46,746 nt of DNA from Spirochaetota bacterium (lineage in GTDB: Bacteria > Spirochaetota > Spirochaetia > Treponematales > UBA12059): contig JAKQKE010000261.1 in NCBI GenBank assembly GCA_029560805.1, forward strand, positions 1-46,746, given 5' to 3'. Below, piece after piece: positions 36,193-44,153 of this stretch (position 1 is its first letter; every line of letters starts with the position of its first letter). Both the position numbers and the translations under genes were made by a program. The notes under the pieces were generated by a model. That model did no database searches. It had not been told where the DNA came from and worked only from the letters and a program-made list of their open reading frames with translations.

Positions 36193-36285
36193 CTCCTCGA
36201 GGACGAGGGGTCAGTCGCGGAACGTGCCTCGGCCGGGCCCGTGTTTGTTATAGCGTTCGTCCGACAACGGTAGTATAGTTATGGC

Positions 36286-36669
36286 ATGGATGAAGAGCGA
36301 CGGAATGAAAAGCGCTTTCGCCTCTCACGGATGGTCGCCTACGATATGGAGCGGGAGCAGTATATCCGCGCCCACGGGTTCGAGATATCGAAGGGGGGTA
36401 TGGCCTTTCTGTCGACCGAGTACGTCGAGCCGGATTGCGTCGTATGGCTATCGTTCTCCATTCCCGAGGAGGACGGGTCATGGCGGCAGCTGGAGGCAGA
36501 AGGGCGCGTCCGCGAGGTTAGCAGCATCCCCAGCGGGACTCGTTTCGGCGTAGCCTTTACCAGAATGGCCGACGAGGATAGGGTCGCGCTCGACGCCTTC
36601 CTCGACCGGCTCGAACGAGAGGATGGCGAGCCGAGCGACGCGGGCGTTCCGGACGGCCCCTCGGCATGA
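36286..36669 (+). CDS. PilZ-domain protein (putative c-di-GMP receptor)
   Basis: The 127-residue product is a single PilZ domain. Its arginine-rich switch RRNEKRFRLSR (about residues 5-15) precedes the second motif FEISKGGMAF, the D/NxSxxG-like site; the first position is Glu rather than Asp or Asn, so binding could be weaker. It ends with FGVAFTRM as PilZ domains do. The TGA overlaps the ATG of corA (ATGA), so the two are coupled. Confidence 0.85.
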   Translation: MDEERRNEKRFRLSRMVAYDMEREQYIRAHGFEISKGGMAFLSTEYVEPDCVVWLSFSIPEEDGSWRQLEAEGRVREVSSIPSGTRFGVAFTRMADEDRVALDAFLDRLEREDGEPSDAGVPDGPSA

Positions 36670-37766
36670 GCGGCTCGAGACCGGCGCGCCGTCGGCGCAT
36701 TGAACCTCTATTCACGAGCCTCGCCGACGGTCGGGAAGGTTCCGTTCCAGGTAGTCCGGTCTACATCGGCGATAAGACGCCGACAGAGGCCGCGTTCTCG
36801 CTGATCCAGTACGACAAGGACGAGCTGTCGATCGTCACGCCTGAGAACATCGAGGAAGTGCTGGCCATGCTCGAGGAGGGCGCGGTCAACTGGATCAACA
36901 TCAACGGCCTCGGCGACCAGGACGCGATCAAGCGGCTCGGCGGCTACTTCAAGCTCGATCCCTTGACCGTCGAGGACATCCTGAACACCGAACACCGTCC
37001 GAAGCTCGAGGATTTCGGCCGCTACCTGTTCATTATCACCAAGATGATGAGCCGGCGTCCCGACGACAGCATCGAGTACGAGCAGATTTCCGTCGTCCTG
37101 ACCTCCAATACCGTGATCACGATACAGGAGAGCCCTGGCGACTGCTACGGGCCCGTACGCGAGCGCCTGCGGACCGGAGCAGGGCGGCTCCGGCGCATGG
37201 GCGCCAGCGTCCTGGCCTACGCCCTCCTCGACGTGACGGTGGATCACTATTTCTCTCTCCTCGAGTGGCTCGGCACGCGGCTCGAGGAATTCGAGGATAC
37301 CGCCGCGGTGGCGAGCGAGGCGACCGCTTTCATGAGCGGCCTGCAGGACGTCAAGGCGGACCTGAATCGGTTCAAGCGCATCCTATGGCCGATTCGCGAG
37401 ACCGTCGCCGAGCTCCGCCATTCCGAGTCGCCGCTCCTGGATGACAGCCTCGAGCCGTTCCTCCGCGACCTTCACGACAACTCCGTGCAGGTGATAGAGG
37501 CAATCGAGAGCTATCGGGAGACCGCGTCGGGCATCCAGGAGGTCTTCCTCTCGTCGGTATCGAACCGCATGAACGAGGTCATGAAGGTGTTGACGATCAT
37601 TTCGACGATCTTCATTCCCTTGACCTTCATCGCCGGTGTGTACGGCATGAATTTCCGGCATATGCCCGAACTCGATCAGCCGTGGGCGTATCCCGCGGCG
37701 TGGGGCCTCATGGTGGCGATAGCTATGGGAATGATCACATTCTTTAAAAAAAAGAAGTGGTTCTAA
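36666..37766 (+). CDS. corA: CorA-family magnesium/cobalt channel
   Basis: The 366-residue product has a large cytoplasmic N domain (GLGDQDAIKRLGGYFKLDPLTVEDILN) and two C-terminal transmembrane helices. The first ends with the signature VYGMNF, the GMN pore entrance. The C terminus is Lys-rich (KKKKWF). It mediates divalent cation uptake. The coupling to a PilZ gene suggests a possible link to c-di-GMP, an inference. Confidence 0.95.
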   Translation: MSGSRPARRRRIEPLFTSLADGREGSVPGSPVYIGDKTPTEAAFSLIQYDKDELSIVTPENIEEVLAMLEEGAVNWININGLGDQDAIKRLGGYFKLDPLTVEDILNTEHRPKLEDFGRYLFIITKMMSRRPDDSIEYEQISVVLTSNTVITIQESPGDCYGPVRERLRTGAGRLRRMGASVLAYALLDVTVDHYFSLLEWLGTRLEEFEDTAAVASEATAFMSGLQDVKADLNRFKRILWPIRETVAELRHSESPLLDDSLEPFLRDLHDNSVQVIEAIESYRETASGIQEVFLSSVSNRMNEVMKVLTIISTIFIPLTFIAGVYGMNFRHMPELDQPWAYPAAWGLMVAIAMGMITFFKKKKWF

Positions 37767-37818
37767 TCTCTTAAAGATTATCGTTAGTTTTCTATTTATA
37801 TACTGTAAAAAGCGATGC

Positions 37819-37847
37819 TTGACGGTATACGCCGCTCGCGCTACGAT
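37819..37847 (+). promoter_or_regulatory. Promoter of the rnf operon
   Basis: TTGACG (37819-37824) and TACGAT (37842-37847) with a 17-base spacer. The start would lie about 160 bases upstream of rnfC, leaving a long 5' leader without an obvious riboswitch. Confidence 0.6.
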
Positions 37848-38014
37848 AGGGCCCGTCCTGCTCGTACCCGCGGCTGAACCGTCTCAGCAGAGCTAGCCGA
37901 AGGCTCGCCCGCGGCGTATGCGAGCGCCATCACCGGACCCGTTCATAGCCCCAAAGTCAGCGTCGCGGAGCCTAGGCCCCGCGGTAGCAACGGAAGAAGG
38001 AGCCCCTCCTCGCC

Positions 38015-39361
38015 ATGGTGACGAAAACATTCAAAGGCGGAACGCATCCGCCAGAGCGCAAGGAACGAAGCGCATCTACGCCGATACAGACCTTGCGCAA
38101 CGTATCGCAGGTGGTCATCCCGGTCAATCAGCACTTCGGCGCGCCTATCCAGCCCCTCGTCAAGGTCGGGGACCAAGTAAAGCGCGGTCAGAAGATCGCG
38201 GACGCCGACGGGCGCATGACCGTCCCGCTCCACGCGTCGGTCTACGGCACCGTCAAGAAGATCGAGCCGAGGATGCAGGCCAACAATCTCGAGGGCCTGG
38301 CCATCGTCATCGAGCCCCTGCCCGGCGACGAAGCGGTGTTCATGCCGACGCTCGATCCCTTCAGCTGCACGAAGGAAGAAGCGCTCGCTCGCGTACGCGA
38401 AGCGGGTATCATCGGCGTCGGCGGCGCTGGGTTTCCGGCTCATGTCAAATTCGCTCCGCCGCCGAACAAGCCGATCGAGTACGTGATAGCGAACGCGGCC
38501 GAGTGCGAGCCCTACCTGACGATAGACGAGCGCGTGATGGAGGAGCATCCCGAGGACTTCATCGACGGCATCGCCATCGTCATGAAGATTGTCGGCGCGA
38601 CCAAGGGCATCGTCGGGCTCGAGGACAATAAGACCCACCTCGTGCCCGGGCTCGAGAAGGCCATCGCCGCCAAGCGCTCGGGCATGGACATCCGCGTCCA
38701 GCTCCTCAGGACCAAGTACCCTCAGGGCGGAGAGAAGATGCTCATTACGGCCATTACCGGCCGAGAGGTGCCGTCCGGCGGCCTGCCGATGGATGTCGGC
38801 TGCGTCGTCAGCAACGTCAACACGCTACTCGCCGTGTCCGAGGCTTTCCGCAAGGGCCAGCCAGTCATCGATACCGGCCTGACCGTAACCGGTGGCGCCT
38901 GCGAGACTCCGAAGAACCTATTCGTCCCCGTGGGCATGCTCGTCCAGGACTTGTTCCCCGACGTGGCCCGGTACGACGAGAAGAAGCTCAAGCGCATCGT
39001 GATGGGCGGCCCGATGATGGGGCCGGCCGTACCGTCGATGCTCGTGCCGATCCAGAAGAATACCTCCGGCGTGCTCCTGATGGACGAGACGGAGGCCAAG
39101 GCCTACGGGGAAGGCCCGTGCATCCGTTGCGGCCGGTGCATGCGCGCCTGCTCGTGCAGGCTGTCGCCGGCCCTCCTCAACGTGGCCCTCAAGGCGGGCG
39201 ACCTCGACGAGGCTGACAAGATAGGCGTCATGGACTGCATCGAGTGCGGTACCTGCAGCTTCGTCTGCCCGTCTCATATCCAGCTCGTCCAGCGCTTCCG
39301 CGTAGGCAAGCAGCTCGTCCGGGCCAAGAAGCAGAAGGAGGCTCAGCGTGCCGGCAAATAA
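38015..39361 (+). CDS. rnfC: Rnf complex subunit C
   Basis: The 448-residue product is the NADH/FMN and iron-sulphur subunit. It has GIIGVGGAGFPAHVK (glycine-rich nucleotide site), ANAAECEPYLTIDERVM, and two [4Fe-4S] motifs: CIRCGRCMRAC near residue 370 and CIECGTCSFVCP near 410. The complex couples reduced ferredoxin:NAD electron transfer to Na+ or H+ pumping across the membrane. First gene of an overlapping rnfCDGEAB operon, the usual anaerobe order. Confidence 0.97.
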   Translation: MVTKTFKGGTHPPERKERSASTPIQTLRNVSQVVIPVNQHFGAPIQPLVKVGDQVKRGQKIADADGRMTVPLHASVYGTVKKIEPRMQANNLEGLAIVIEPLPGDEAVFMPTLDPFSCTKEEALARVREAGIIGVGGAGFPAHVKFAPPPNKPIEYVIANAAECEPYLTIDERVMEEHPEDFIDGIAIVMKIVGATKGIVGLEDNKTHLVPGLEKAIAAKRSGMDIRVQLLRTKYPQGGEKMLITAITGREVPSGGLPMDVGCVVSNVNTLLAVSEAFRKGQPVIDTGLTVTGGACETPKNLFVPVGMLVQDLFPDVARYDEKKLKRIVMGGPMMGPAVPSMLVPIQKNTSGVLLMDETEAKAYGEGPCIRCGRCMRACSCRLSPALLNVALKAGDLDEADKIGVMDCIECGTCSFVCPSHIQLVQRFRVGKQLVRAKKQKEAQRAGK

Positions 39362-40364
39362 TATGCTCCTCTCCTCGAGCCCGCACGTATACACCGGAGT
39401 GACGCCGAGGAAGCTGATGCTGTCGGTGATCATAGCTCTGTCCCCGGTGTCGGTGTACGGCGTGGTGCTCTACGGGGTGCACGCGCTCCTCGTCATCGTC
39501 GTCTCGATCGCGACCGCCGTGCTGTCCGAAGCCGCATTCCGCGCGGTCACGAAGCAGGACGTCCGTATCGGCGACCTGTCGGCCGTCGTGACCGGTCTCC
39601 TCGTCGCGCTGATCAGCCCGCCGTCCGTCCCCCTGTGGATGGTGGCCCTCGGCTCGTTCGCCGCCATCGTACTGGCCAAGGAATTCTTCGGGGGGCTCGG
39701 CGCCAATCCCTTCAATCCGGCGCTTATCGGCCGCGCGATTCTTTTGATGAGCTTTCCCGCGGCCATGACCACCTGGCATGTACCGTTCAAGGGCCTTCTG
39801 GACGCTACAACCGGCGTGACGCCGCTCAACGTCGTCAAGATGGGTGGGACGATTGCCGACGTGGGCGCCGGGTTTGTCCAGAATTCTCTAAGCTCTGTCC
39901 CCGATTACAGCTCGACGCTGTGGACGTTGTTCGTGGGTAACCGTGCCGGCTGCATCGGCGAGAGCTCGATCCTCCTTATCCTGGTCGGTTTTATCTTCTT
40001 GCTCGCTCTCCGAGTGGTCTCCTTCATTACCCCGCTGGCGATGGTCGGAACCGCCTTTCTAGCCTCGTGGCTTCTAGGGATGGACCCGGTGTTCGGCATC
40101 CTATCGGGAGGACTTCTGTTCGGCGCGGTATTCATGGCTACCGACTACTCGTCGAGCCCGGTGACTCCGCTCGGCAAGGCGATATTCGGCGCCGGCGCGG
40201 GGCTGATAACCGTAATCATCCGCCGCTTCGGTGGCTATCCCGAAGGCGTGACCTACGCCATCCTGATTATGAACGCCGTGGCGCCGTTCATGGATAAGCT
40301 CCGGGTCAAGAAATACGGATTCGTGCCTCCGGCCAAGCCCGTCGCCAAGGAGGCCGCCAAATGA
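39348..40364 (+). CDS. rnfD: Rnf complex subunit D
   Basis: The 338-residue product is a membrane protein with about eight to ten helices. The covalent-FMN Thr site is LDATTGVTPLNVVK (residues about 160-173). Two REP motifs lie in it: 39436 (Ala-Leu-Ser-Pro) and 39893 (Leu-Ser-Ser-Val-Pro). The second is in the loop after the flavin site. Overlaps rnfC by 14 bases and rnfG by 4. Confidence 0.96.
   Translation: MPANNMLLSSSPHVYTGVTPRKLMLSVIIALSPVSVYGVVLYGVHALLVIVVSIATAVLSEAAFRAVTKQDVRIGDLSAVVTGLLVALISPPSVPLWMVALGSFAAIVLAKEFFGGLGANPFNPALIGRAILLMSFPAAMTTWHVPFKGLLDATTGVTPLNVVKMGGTIADVGAGFVQNSLSSVPDYSSTLWTLFVGNRAGCIGESSILLILVGFIFLLALRVVSFITPLAMVGTAFLASWLLGMDPVFGILSGGLLFGAVFMATDYSSSPVTPLGKAIFGAGAGLITVIIRRFGGYPEGVTYAILIMNAVAPFMDKLRVKKYGFVPPAKPVAKEAAK
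39436..39445 (+). repeat. REP motif in rnfD, first copy
   Basis: CTCTGTCCCC read as Ile-Ala-Leu-Ser-Pro-Val in the first membrane span. It may be partly native. Confidence 0.5.
39893..39902 (+). repeat. REP motif in rnfD, second copy
   Basis: CTCTGTCCCC read as Leu-Ser-Ser-Val-Pro-Asp in a loop. Confidence 0.7.
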
Positions 40365-40966
40365 AGAAGGACATTCTCAGGTTAGGCATCGCGTTGGCGC
40401 TCTTCGCCGCCGGCGCGTGCGCCGCCTTAGCCGTCGTCTATACCGTAACTGGACCGACCATCGCGGGCCACGAGCGCGAGCAGCTCCAGGCCTCGCTGAA
40501 GGACCTCTTTCCCGACGCGGATGGGTTCGTCGAGATCGATGGGTCGATTCGATCCTCTGTCCCCGACGTGACCGTCCTGGGCTCGTGGAAGGCCGCCCGG
40601 GGCGACGCGACGCTCGGCGTGGCCATCCGCGCTAGCGCCTCGAGCTACGGTGGTGACGCCGTGATGCTGGTCGGAGTCGCCACCGATCGTCGTATCGCCG
40701 GTGCGCGCGTGATGACCCTATCCGATACCCCTGGACTCGGCGCGAACGCGACGAATCCTTCGTATTTCGTCGACAAGGCGGCTAAGACCACCTTCCCGGG
40801 GCAGTTCTCCGGAAAGAGCGTCCTTGACGAGTTCGAGGTCAAGAAGGACGTCGTTGCCATCAGCGCGAGCACCATAACCAGTAAAGCCCTGACGAGCATC
40901 GTCAAGGAGGCGGGCGCCGTAGGATCCGCCTGGCTCGAGGCAAACGCCAGCGGAGGCAGCCGATGA
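40361..40966 (+). CDS. rnfG: Rnf complex subunit G
   Basis: The 201-residue product has one N-terminal transmembrane helix (about 7-28) and a periplasmic FMN-binding domain. The covalent FMN site is the SASTITSKAL segment (about 169-178), with the usual Ser/Thr-rich consensus. A REP motif at 40555 encodes Arg-Ser-Ser-Val-Pro-Asp in the loop before the flavin domain core. Confidence 0.95.
   Translation: MKKDILRLGIALALFAAGACAALAVVYTVTGPTIAGHEREQLQASLKDLFPDADGFVEIDGSIRSSVPDVTVLGSWKAARGDATLGVAIRASASSYGGDAVMLVGVATDRRIAGARVMTLSDTPGLGANATNPSYFVDKAAKTTFPGQFSGKSVLDEFEVKKDVVAISASTITSKALTSIVKEAGAVGSAWLEANASGGSR
40555..40564 (+). repeat. REP motif in rnfG
   Basis: CTCTGTCCCC read as Ile-Arg-Ser-Ser-Val-Pro-Asp, on a surface loop. 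Confidence 0.75.
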
Positions 40967-41586
40967 AGCGCATGTGGAAAATATTCGTGAAGGGGCTGGT
41001 CGTCGAGAACCCGCTCCTCATGCTGATGATCGGCCTCTGTTCGTCGGTCGCCGTCACCTCAAGCGTGTCGAACGGTATCGGCATGGGCCTCGCGATGACC
41101 TTCGTGATCGTCTTCGCGGAGCTAGTCATCTCCCTGTTCAGGAAGCTGATCCCGAACGACGCGCGGATTCCGATCTTCATCATCGTCATCGCCGCGTTCA
41201 CGACCATGGTCGACCTATCGATGCAGGCATACTTCCCGGCGCTTTCGAAGTCGATGGGCGTCTTCATACCGCTGATCGTTGTGAACTGCATCATTATGGG
41301 CCGGGTCGAGGCCTTCGCGAGCAAGGAGAAGCCGCTCGACGCCGTCGTCGACGCGCTCGGCATGGGCCTCGGCTATACGTGGGTACTCATCGGGATAGCC
41401 GCTCTCCGCGAGCTGCTCGGCAACGGTACGCTACTCGGCGCGCGAATCATGCCCGAGGCGTTCCAGCCCATCCTTTTCTTTACCCTGCCGCCAGGCGGCT
41501 TTATGGTGTTCGCCCTGTTCATCTCGCTTAATCTCTGGCTCAAGAAGAAGATAACGAACGGCACCGCCGTACGGGAGGCAGCATGA
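40963..41586 (+). CDS. rnfE: Rnf complex subunit E
   Basis: The 207-residue integral membrane protein has six spans and the conserved VENPLLMLMIGLCSSVAVTSS and VVNCIIMGRVEAFASKEKP segments. With RnfA it forms the inverted pair carrying the transmembrane [2Fe-2S] site. ATGA overlaps couple it to rnfG and rnfA. Confidence 0.97.
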   Translation: MKRMWKIFVKGLVVENPLLMLMIGLCSSVAVTSSVSNGIGMGLAMTFVIVFAELVISLFRKLIPNDARIPIFIIVIAAFTTMVDLSMQAYFPALSKSMGVFIPLIVVNCIIMGRVEAFASKEKPLDAVVDALGMGLGYTWVLIGIAALRELLGNGTLLGARIMPEAFQPILFFTLPPGGFMVFALFISLNLWLKKKITNGTAVREAA

Positions 41587-42158
41587 ACCTCGCGAAGATA
41601 TTCCTTTCAGCCTTGCTGATCGACAACATCGTGCTGATGCGTTTCCTCGCCCTCTGTCCCTTCATCGGCATGTCGATCGACGTCTCGAAGAGCGTCGGCA
41701 TGGGCCTCGCAGTCACGTTCGTGACGGTAATTGCGACCGTCGTAACCTGGCCGCTCTACAATTTCGTCCTGCTGCCGCTTAACCTGACGTTCCTCAAGAT
41801 ACTCGTGTTCATCCTGGTCATCGCATCGCTCGTACAGCTCGTGGAATTCTTCCTCAAGAAGAACGTACCGGGCCTCTACGCTTCCATGGGCATCTACCTG
41901 CCGCTGATCACGACGAACTGCGCTATCCTGGCCGTCACCTTCGACAACGTATCCAAGGGCTTCAACCTGATCGAGTCGGTCGTGTACGCCGTGGGCGTAG
42001 CGCTCGGGTTCATGCTGTCGCTCGTATTGCTGGCCGGGGTTCGGGATCGCCTTAAGACGGCTCCGATACCTAAGTTCCTGCAGGGTACGCCCATTCTATT
42101 CGCCTCGACGAGCCTGCTCGCCGTCGCGTTTATGGGCTTCTCCGGCCTGATCAAGTAA
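41583..42158 (+). CDS. rnfA: Rnf complex subunit A
   Basis: The 191-residue membrane protein is homologous to RnfE in inverted topology, with IDNIVLMRFLALCPFIGMS and ITTNCAILAVTFDN. The LCPF Cys is a conserved cluster ligand. The motif match at 41652 is therefore native sequence rather than an inserted element. Confidence 0.97.
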   Translation: MNLAKIFLSALLIDNIVLMRFLALCPFIGMSIDVSKSVGMGLAVTFVTVIATVVTWPLYNFVLLPLNLTFLKILVFILVIASLVQLVEFFLKKNVPGLYASMGIYLPLITTNCAILAVTFDNVSKGFNLIESVVYAVGVALGFMLSLVLLAGVRDRLKTAPIPKFLQGTPILFASTSLLAVAFMGFSGLIK

Positions 42159-42171
42159 GGAGTATCCGGAA

Positions 42172-42975
42172 ATGTATGTCGTATTGATAACGCTCGGATT
42201 CTCCGCGCTTCTCGCCTTCGTGCTTGGCGCCGCCCTCGGGTTCTTCAAGGAAAAGTTCAAGGTCGAGCGCGACCCCAAGATCGACCAGGTCCGAGCCGCC
42301 CTGCCGGGCGTCAACTGCGGCGGGTGCGGGTATCCGGGCTGCGACGGCTACGCAGAAGCGGTTGCCAAGGGCGACGCGCCTATTACTAAGTGCGCTCCTG
42401 GCGGAAAGGCCGTCGCCGATGCGCTCGGTACGCTCATGGGAGTCAGCGCCTCGGCCGAGGACGTCGTCGCGGTACTCCTGTGCCAAGGCAAGAAGGACGT
42501 CGCGCCGGTTAAAGGCGAATACGTCGGCGTGAAGACGTGCCGTGCGGCAAAACTATCTACGGGAAGCACCAAGCTCTGTCCCTACGGCTGCCTCGGCTTC
42601 GGCGACTGCGTCGCCGTCTGCCAGTTCAACGCCCTCCATATGGGCGACGACGGACTCCCGCACGTGGATTATGCAACGTGTACCGGCTGCGGGATGTGTG
42701 TTAAGGAGTGCCCCCAGCAAATTCTTAGCTCTGTCCCCAGGACCAGGAAAGGCTCAATCGTTCTTTGCTCGAATCGAACGACGTTGAAAGCCACGGTGCT
42801 GAAAAGCTGCAAGGTTGGGTGCATAAAGTGCGAGGCTTGCGTTAAAGCTTGCCCAGAGCAATGCATAACCATGGTTAACGGAATACCGGTCACCGACTAC
42901 TCAAAATGCACCTCGTGCGGCGTTTGCGTCGAGAAATGCCCGACGAAGTGCTATAAGCTACTTGCGTTTGAATAG
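42172..42975 (+). CDS. rnfB: Rnf complex subunit B (ferredoxin-interacting)
   Basis: The 267-residue product has one N-terminal membrane helix and the closed cluster motif NCGGCGYPGCDGYAEAV (about 43-60). Further CxxCxxCxxxC sites follow: CTGCGMCVKECP, CIKCEACVKACPEQC and CTSCGVCVEKCP. It takes electrons from ferredoxin. REP motifs at 42574 (Lys-Leu-Cys-Pro) and 42729 (Leu-Ser-Ser-Val-Pro). The second sits between two cluster domains. The 13-base gap to rnfA has GGAG. Confidence 0.96.
   Translation: MYVVLITLGFSALLAFVLGAALGFFKEKFKVERDPKIDQVRAALPGVNCGGCGYPGCDGYAEAVAKGDAPITKCAPGGKAVADALGTLMGVSASAEDVVAVLLCQGKKDVAPVKGEYVGVKTCRAAKLSTGSTKLCPYGCLGFGDCVAVCQFNALHMGDDGLPHVDYATCTGCGMCVKECPQQILSSVPRTRKGSIVLCSNRTTLKATVLKSCKVGCIKCEACVKACPEQCITMVNGIPVTDYSKCTSCGVCVEKCPTKCYKLLAFE
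42574..42582 (+). repeat. REP motif match in rnfB, first copy
   Basis: CTCTGTCCC read as Lys-Leu-Cys-Pro-Tyr-Gly, just before the conserved YGCLG. The Cys may be native. Confidence 0.4.
42729..42738 (+). repeat. REP motif in rnfB, second copy
   Basis: CTCTGTCCCC read as Ile-Leu-Ser-Ser-Val-Pro-Arg in the linker between cluster domains. Confidence 0.75.
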
Positions 42976-42985
42976 AACAATCGAA

Positions 42986-43027
42986 GGGGACAGAGCTTGA
43001 GGACAATTGCTTCTCGAGCTCTGTCCC
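42986..43027. repeat. Full REP hairpin next to the RAYT gene
   Basis: GGGACAGAGCTTGAG and CTCGAGCTCTGTCCC form a 15-bp stem with one G-T type mismatch around an 11-base loop (GACAATTGCTT). It sits 11 bases after rnfB and 52 bases before the RAYT start. It has the head-to-head REP pair structure (BIME-like) and carries the same motif found singly elsewhere. Confidence 0.9.
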
Positions 43028-43078
43028 TAAAATTTGTATAAACGCAAGCGTCGGTGCTTTGGGTGCCGTATTCCTGGT

Positions 43079-43588
43079 ATGCGAAGAAACAGGGTTCTTG
43101 TTGAAGGCGCGGCATATCACGTGTCGATCAGAGTTAATCGGCGAGAGTATCTAATCGACTCTCCGCTAGTCAAGGAAATGTACCTTGCGGTGATACGCGC
43201 GGCGAAGCAGCGATACGATTTTCTGCTAGAGAATTTCTGCATAATGGGTAACCATGTGCATCTCGTTATAAAACCATTACATAATGAATGCCTGTCAAGG
43301 ATCATGCAATGGATCAGTTCGGTGTTCGCGATTAGGTACAATAAGGCGAATGGGTTATCGGGTCATGTGTGGGGTGAGCGTTTCTTCTCGTCCGCATTAT
43401 GCCGTATCGCTGACTACCTTCGGGCGTTTGTCTATATCAACCTCAACCCAGTTCGCGCGACTTTATGTTCCGATCCGATGGATTGGCCTTATTGCGGAGC
43501 CTTCCATTATAAAGTGAAGCGCTATGATATTCTATCCGAGCCAAGCAAATTTCTTCAGAATGAGGTTCTTGTATTATTAGCCACATAG
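43079..43588 (+). CDS. REP-associated tyrosine transposase (RAYT, Y1/HUH family)
   Basis: The 169-residue product shows the Y1 transposase/RAYT layout: N-terminal MRRNRVLVEGAAYHVSIRVNRRE; HUH metal site GNHVHLV (His59, His61); then RIMQWISSVFAIRYNKANG with catalytic Tyr87; GHVWGERFFSS; and ADYLRAFVYINLNPVRA. Such single-strand nucleases mobilise REP hairpins. The chosen ATG starts at the conserved region; an upstream in-frame start at 43034 adds 15 residues. Its base composition is less GC-rich than neighbours, suggesting acquisition. The adjacent hairpin carries the dispersed motif. Confidence 0.92.
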   Translation: MRRNRVLVEGAAYHVSIRVNRREYLIDSPLVKEMYLAVIRAAKQRYDFLLENFCIMGNHVHLVIKPLHNECLSRIMQWISSVFAIRYNKANGLSGHVWGERFFSSALCRIADYLRAFVYINLNPVRATLCSDPMDWPYCGAFHYKVKRYDILSEPSKFLQNEVLVLLAT

Positions 43589-43618
43589 CTGGCTCATGTA
43601 GGACGCGAGACGCGATGG

Positions 43619-43647
43619 TTGACACCTTTGGGCAAAGTACCTATACT
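43619..43647 (+). promoter_or_regulatory. Strong promoter upstream of candidate small RNA and tRNA-Gly
   Basis: TTGACA (43619-43624) and TATACT (43642-43647) with exactly 17 bases between. It is among the best sigma-70 matches in the window. Transcription would start near 43654. Confidence 0.75.
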
Positions 43648-43653
43648 TAGTTT

Positions 43654-43804
43654 AAGCGATTAGAAAACGCTTTTCCGACATGGTAACATGTCGCCCTATT
43701 TCAGTCCGTCGCCTTGAACGCACTCGCGTTCAGAACGACGGGCCAAGCGCGAGGATGTCTCTGCGCTTCATTGCATGATTCGTCGCTTCGGCGACGTTTT
43801 TTTT
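43654..43804 (+). ncRNA. Candidate structured small RNA upstream of tRNA-Gly
   Basis: The ~150 bases between a strong promoter and a canonical terminator have no ORF. Predicted stems in order: CGACATG-GTAA-CATGTCG (43675-43692), TGAACGC-ACTC-GCGTTCA (43713-43730) inside an outer GTCG/CGAC, AAGCGC/GCGCTT (43745-43769), and the terminator stem. It does not match the 4.5S, 6S or tmRNA patterns I know. It could be a standalone RNA or the leader of tRNA-Gly. Confidence 0.5.
43781..43804 (+). terminator. Rho-independent terminator just before tRNA-Gly
   Basis: CGTCGC-TTCG-GCGACG stem and loop followed by eight T. It ends four bases upstream of the tRNA 5' end, so the tRNA must be reached by read-through. 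Confidence 0.75.
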
Positions 43805-43808
43805 GCTT

Positions 43809-43879
43809 GCGACCGTCGTATAACGGTATTACCCGAGCTTCCCAAGCTCGTGACGCGGGTTCGACTCCCGTCGGTCGCT
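43809..43879 (+). tRNA. tRNA-Gly (CCC anticodon)
   Basis: Acceptor GCGACCG/CGGTCGC, anticodon stem CGAGC/GCTCG with loop TTCCCAA (anticodon CCC), T stem GCGGG/CCCGT with TTCGACT loop. It reads GGG codons. CCA is not encoded. The acylphosphatase gene on the other strand ends at the next base. Confidence 0.92.
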
Positions 43880-44149
43880 CTATTCGATCATGAAGCTGGT
43901 ATACTTTCCGCCAGCGGTTCTTTCCGTAACATCGATAGACGTTACCCGCGCTCCCGGCGGCCCATGCTGTAGCCATTGTAAAAATTTACCTATAGCGACC
44001 TCTGTCCCCTCGGCGTAGGTTTCTACGCCGCCGTCCGATAGATTGGAGACCCAGCCGACGAGACCAAGGGAACGCGCGACCATACGCGTTTCATAGCGGA
44101 AGCCGACGCCCTGTACTTGGCCTCGAACGATGACGAGCGTCGCTTTCAT
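43880..44149 (-). CDS. acyP: Acylphosphatase
   Basis: The 89-residue product has the family signature VRGQVQGVGFRYETR (the GxVQGVGFR loop with the catalytic Arg) and WVSNLSDGGVETYAEGTEVAIGKF, where Asn is the second catalytic residue. It hydrolyses acyl-phosphates. ATG at 44149 is chosen because it fits the family length; an upstream start at 44176 would overlap the regulator gene more. A REP motif at 44000 encodes Glu-Gly-Thr-Glu-Val. Confidence 0.93.
   Translation of the reverse strand: MKATLVIVRGQVQGVGFRYETRMVARSLGLVGWVSNLSDGGVETYAEGTEVAIGKFLQWLQHGPPGARVTSIDVTERTAGGKYTSFMIE
44000..44009 (-). repeat. REP motif in the acylphosphatase gene
   Basis: CTCTGTCCCC on plus; coding sense reads Ala-Glu-Gly-Thr-Glu-Val. 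The family has a similar native sequence here (EGT-like), so insertion is uncertain. Confidence 0.45.
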
Positions 44150-44153
44150 CGAG

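Noticed and set aside
41652-41660. CTCTGTCCC match in rnfA
   Set aside because: It encodes the Leu-Cys-Pro of a conserved RnfA cluster-ligand motif, so it is native sequence and not an inserted element.
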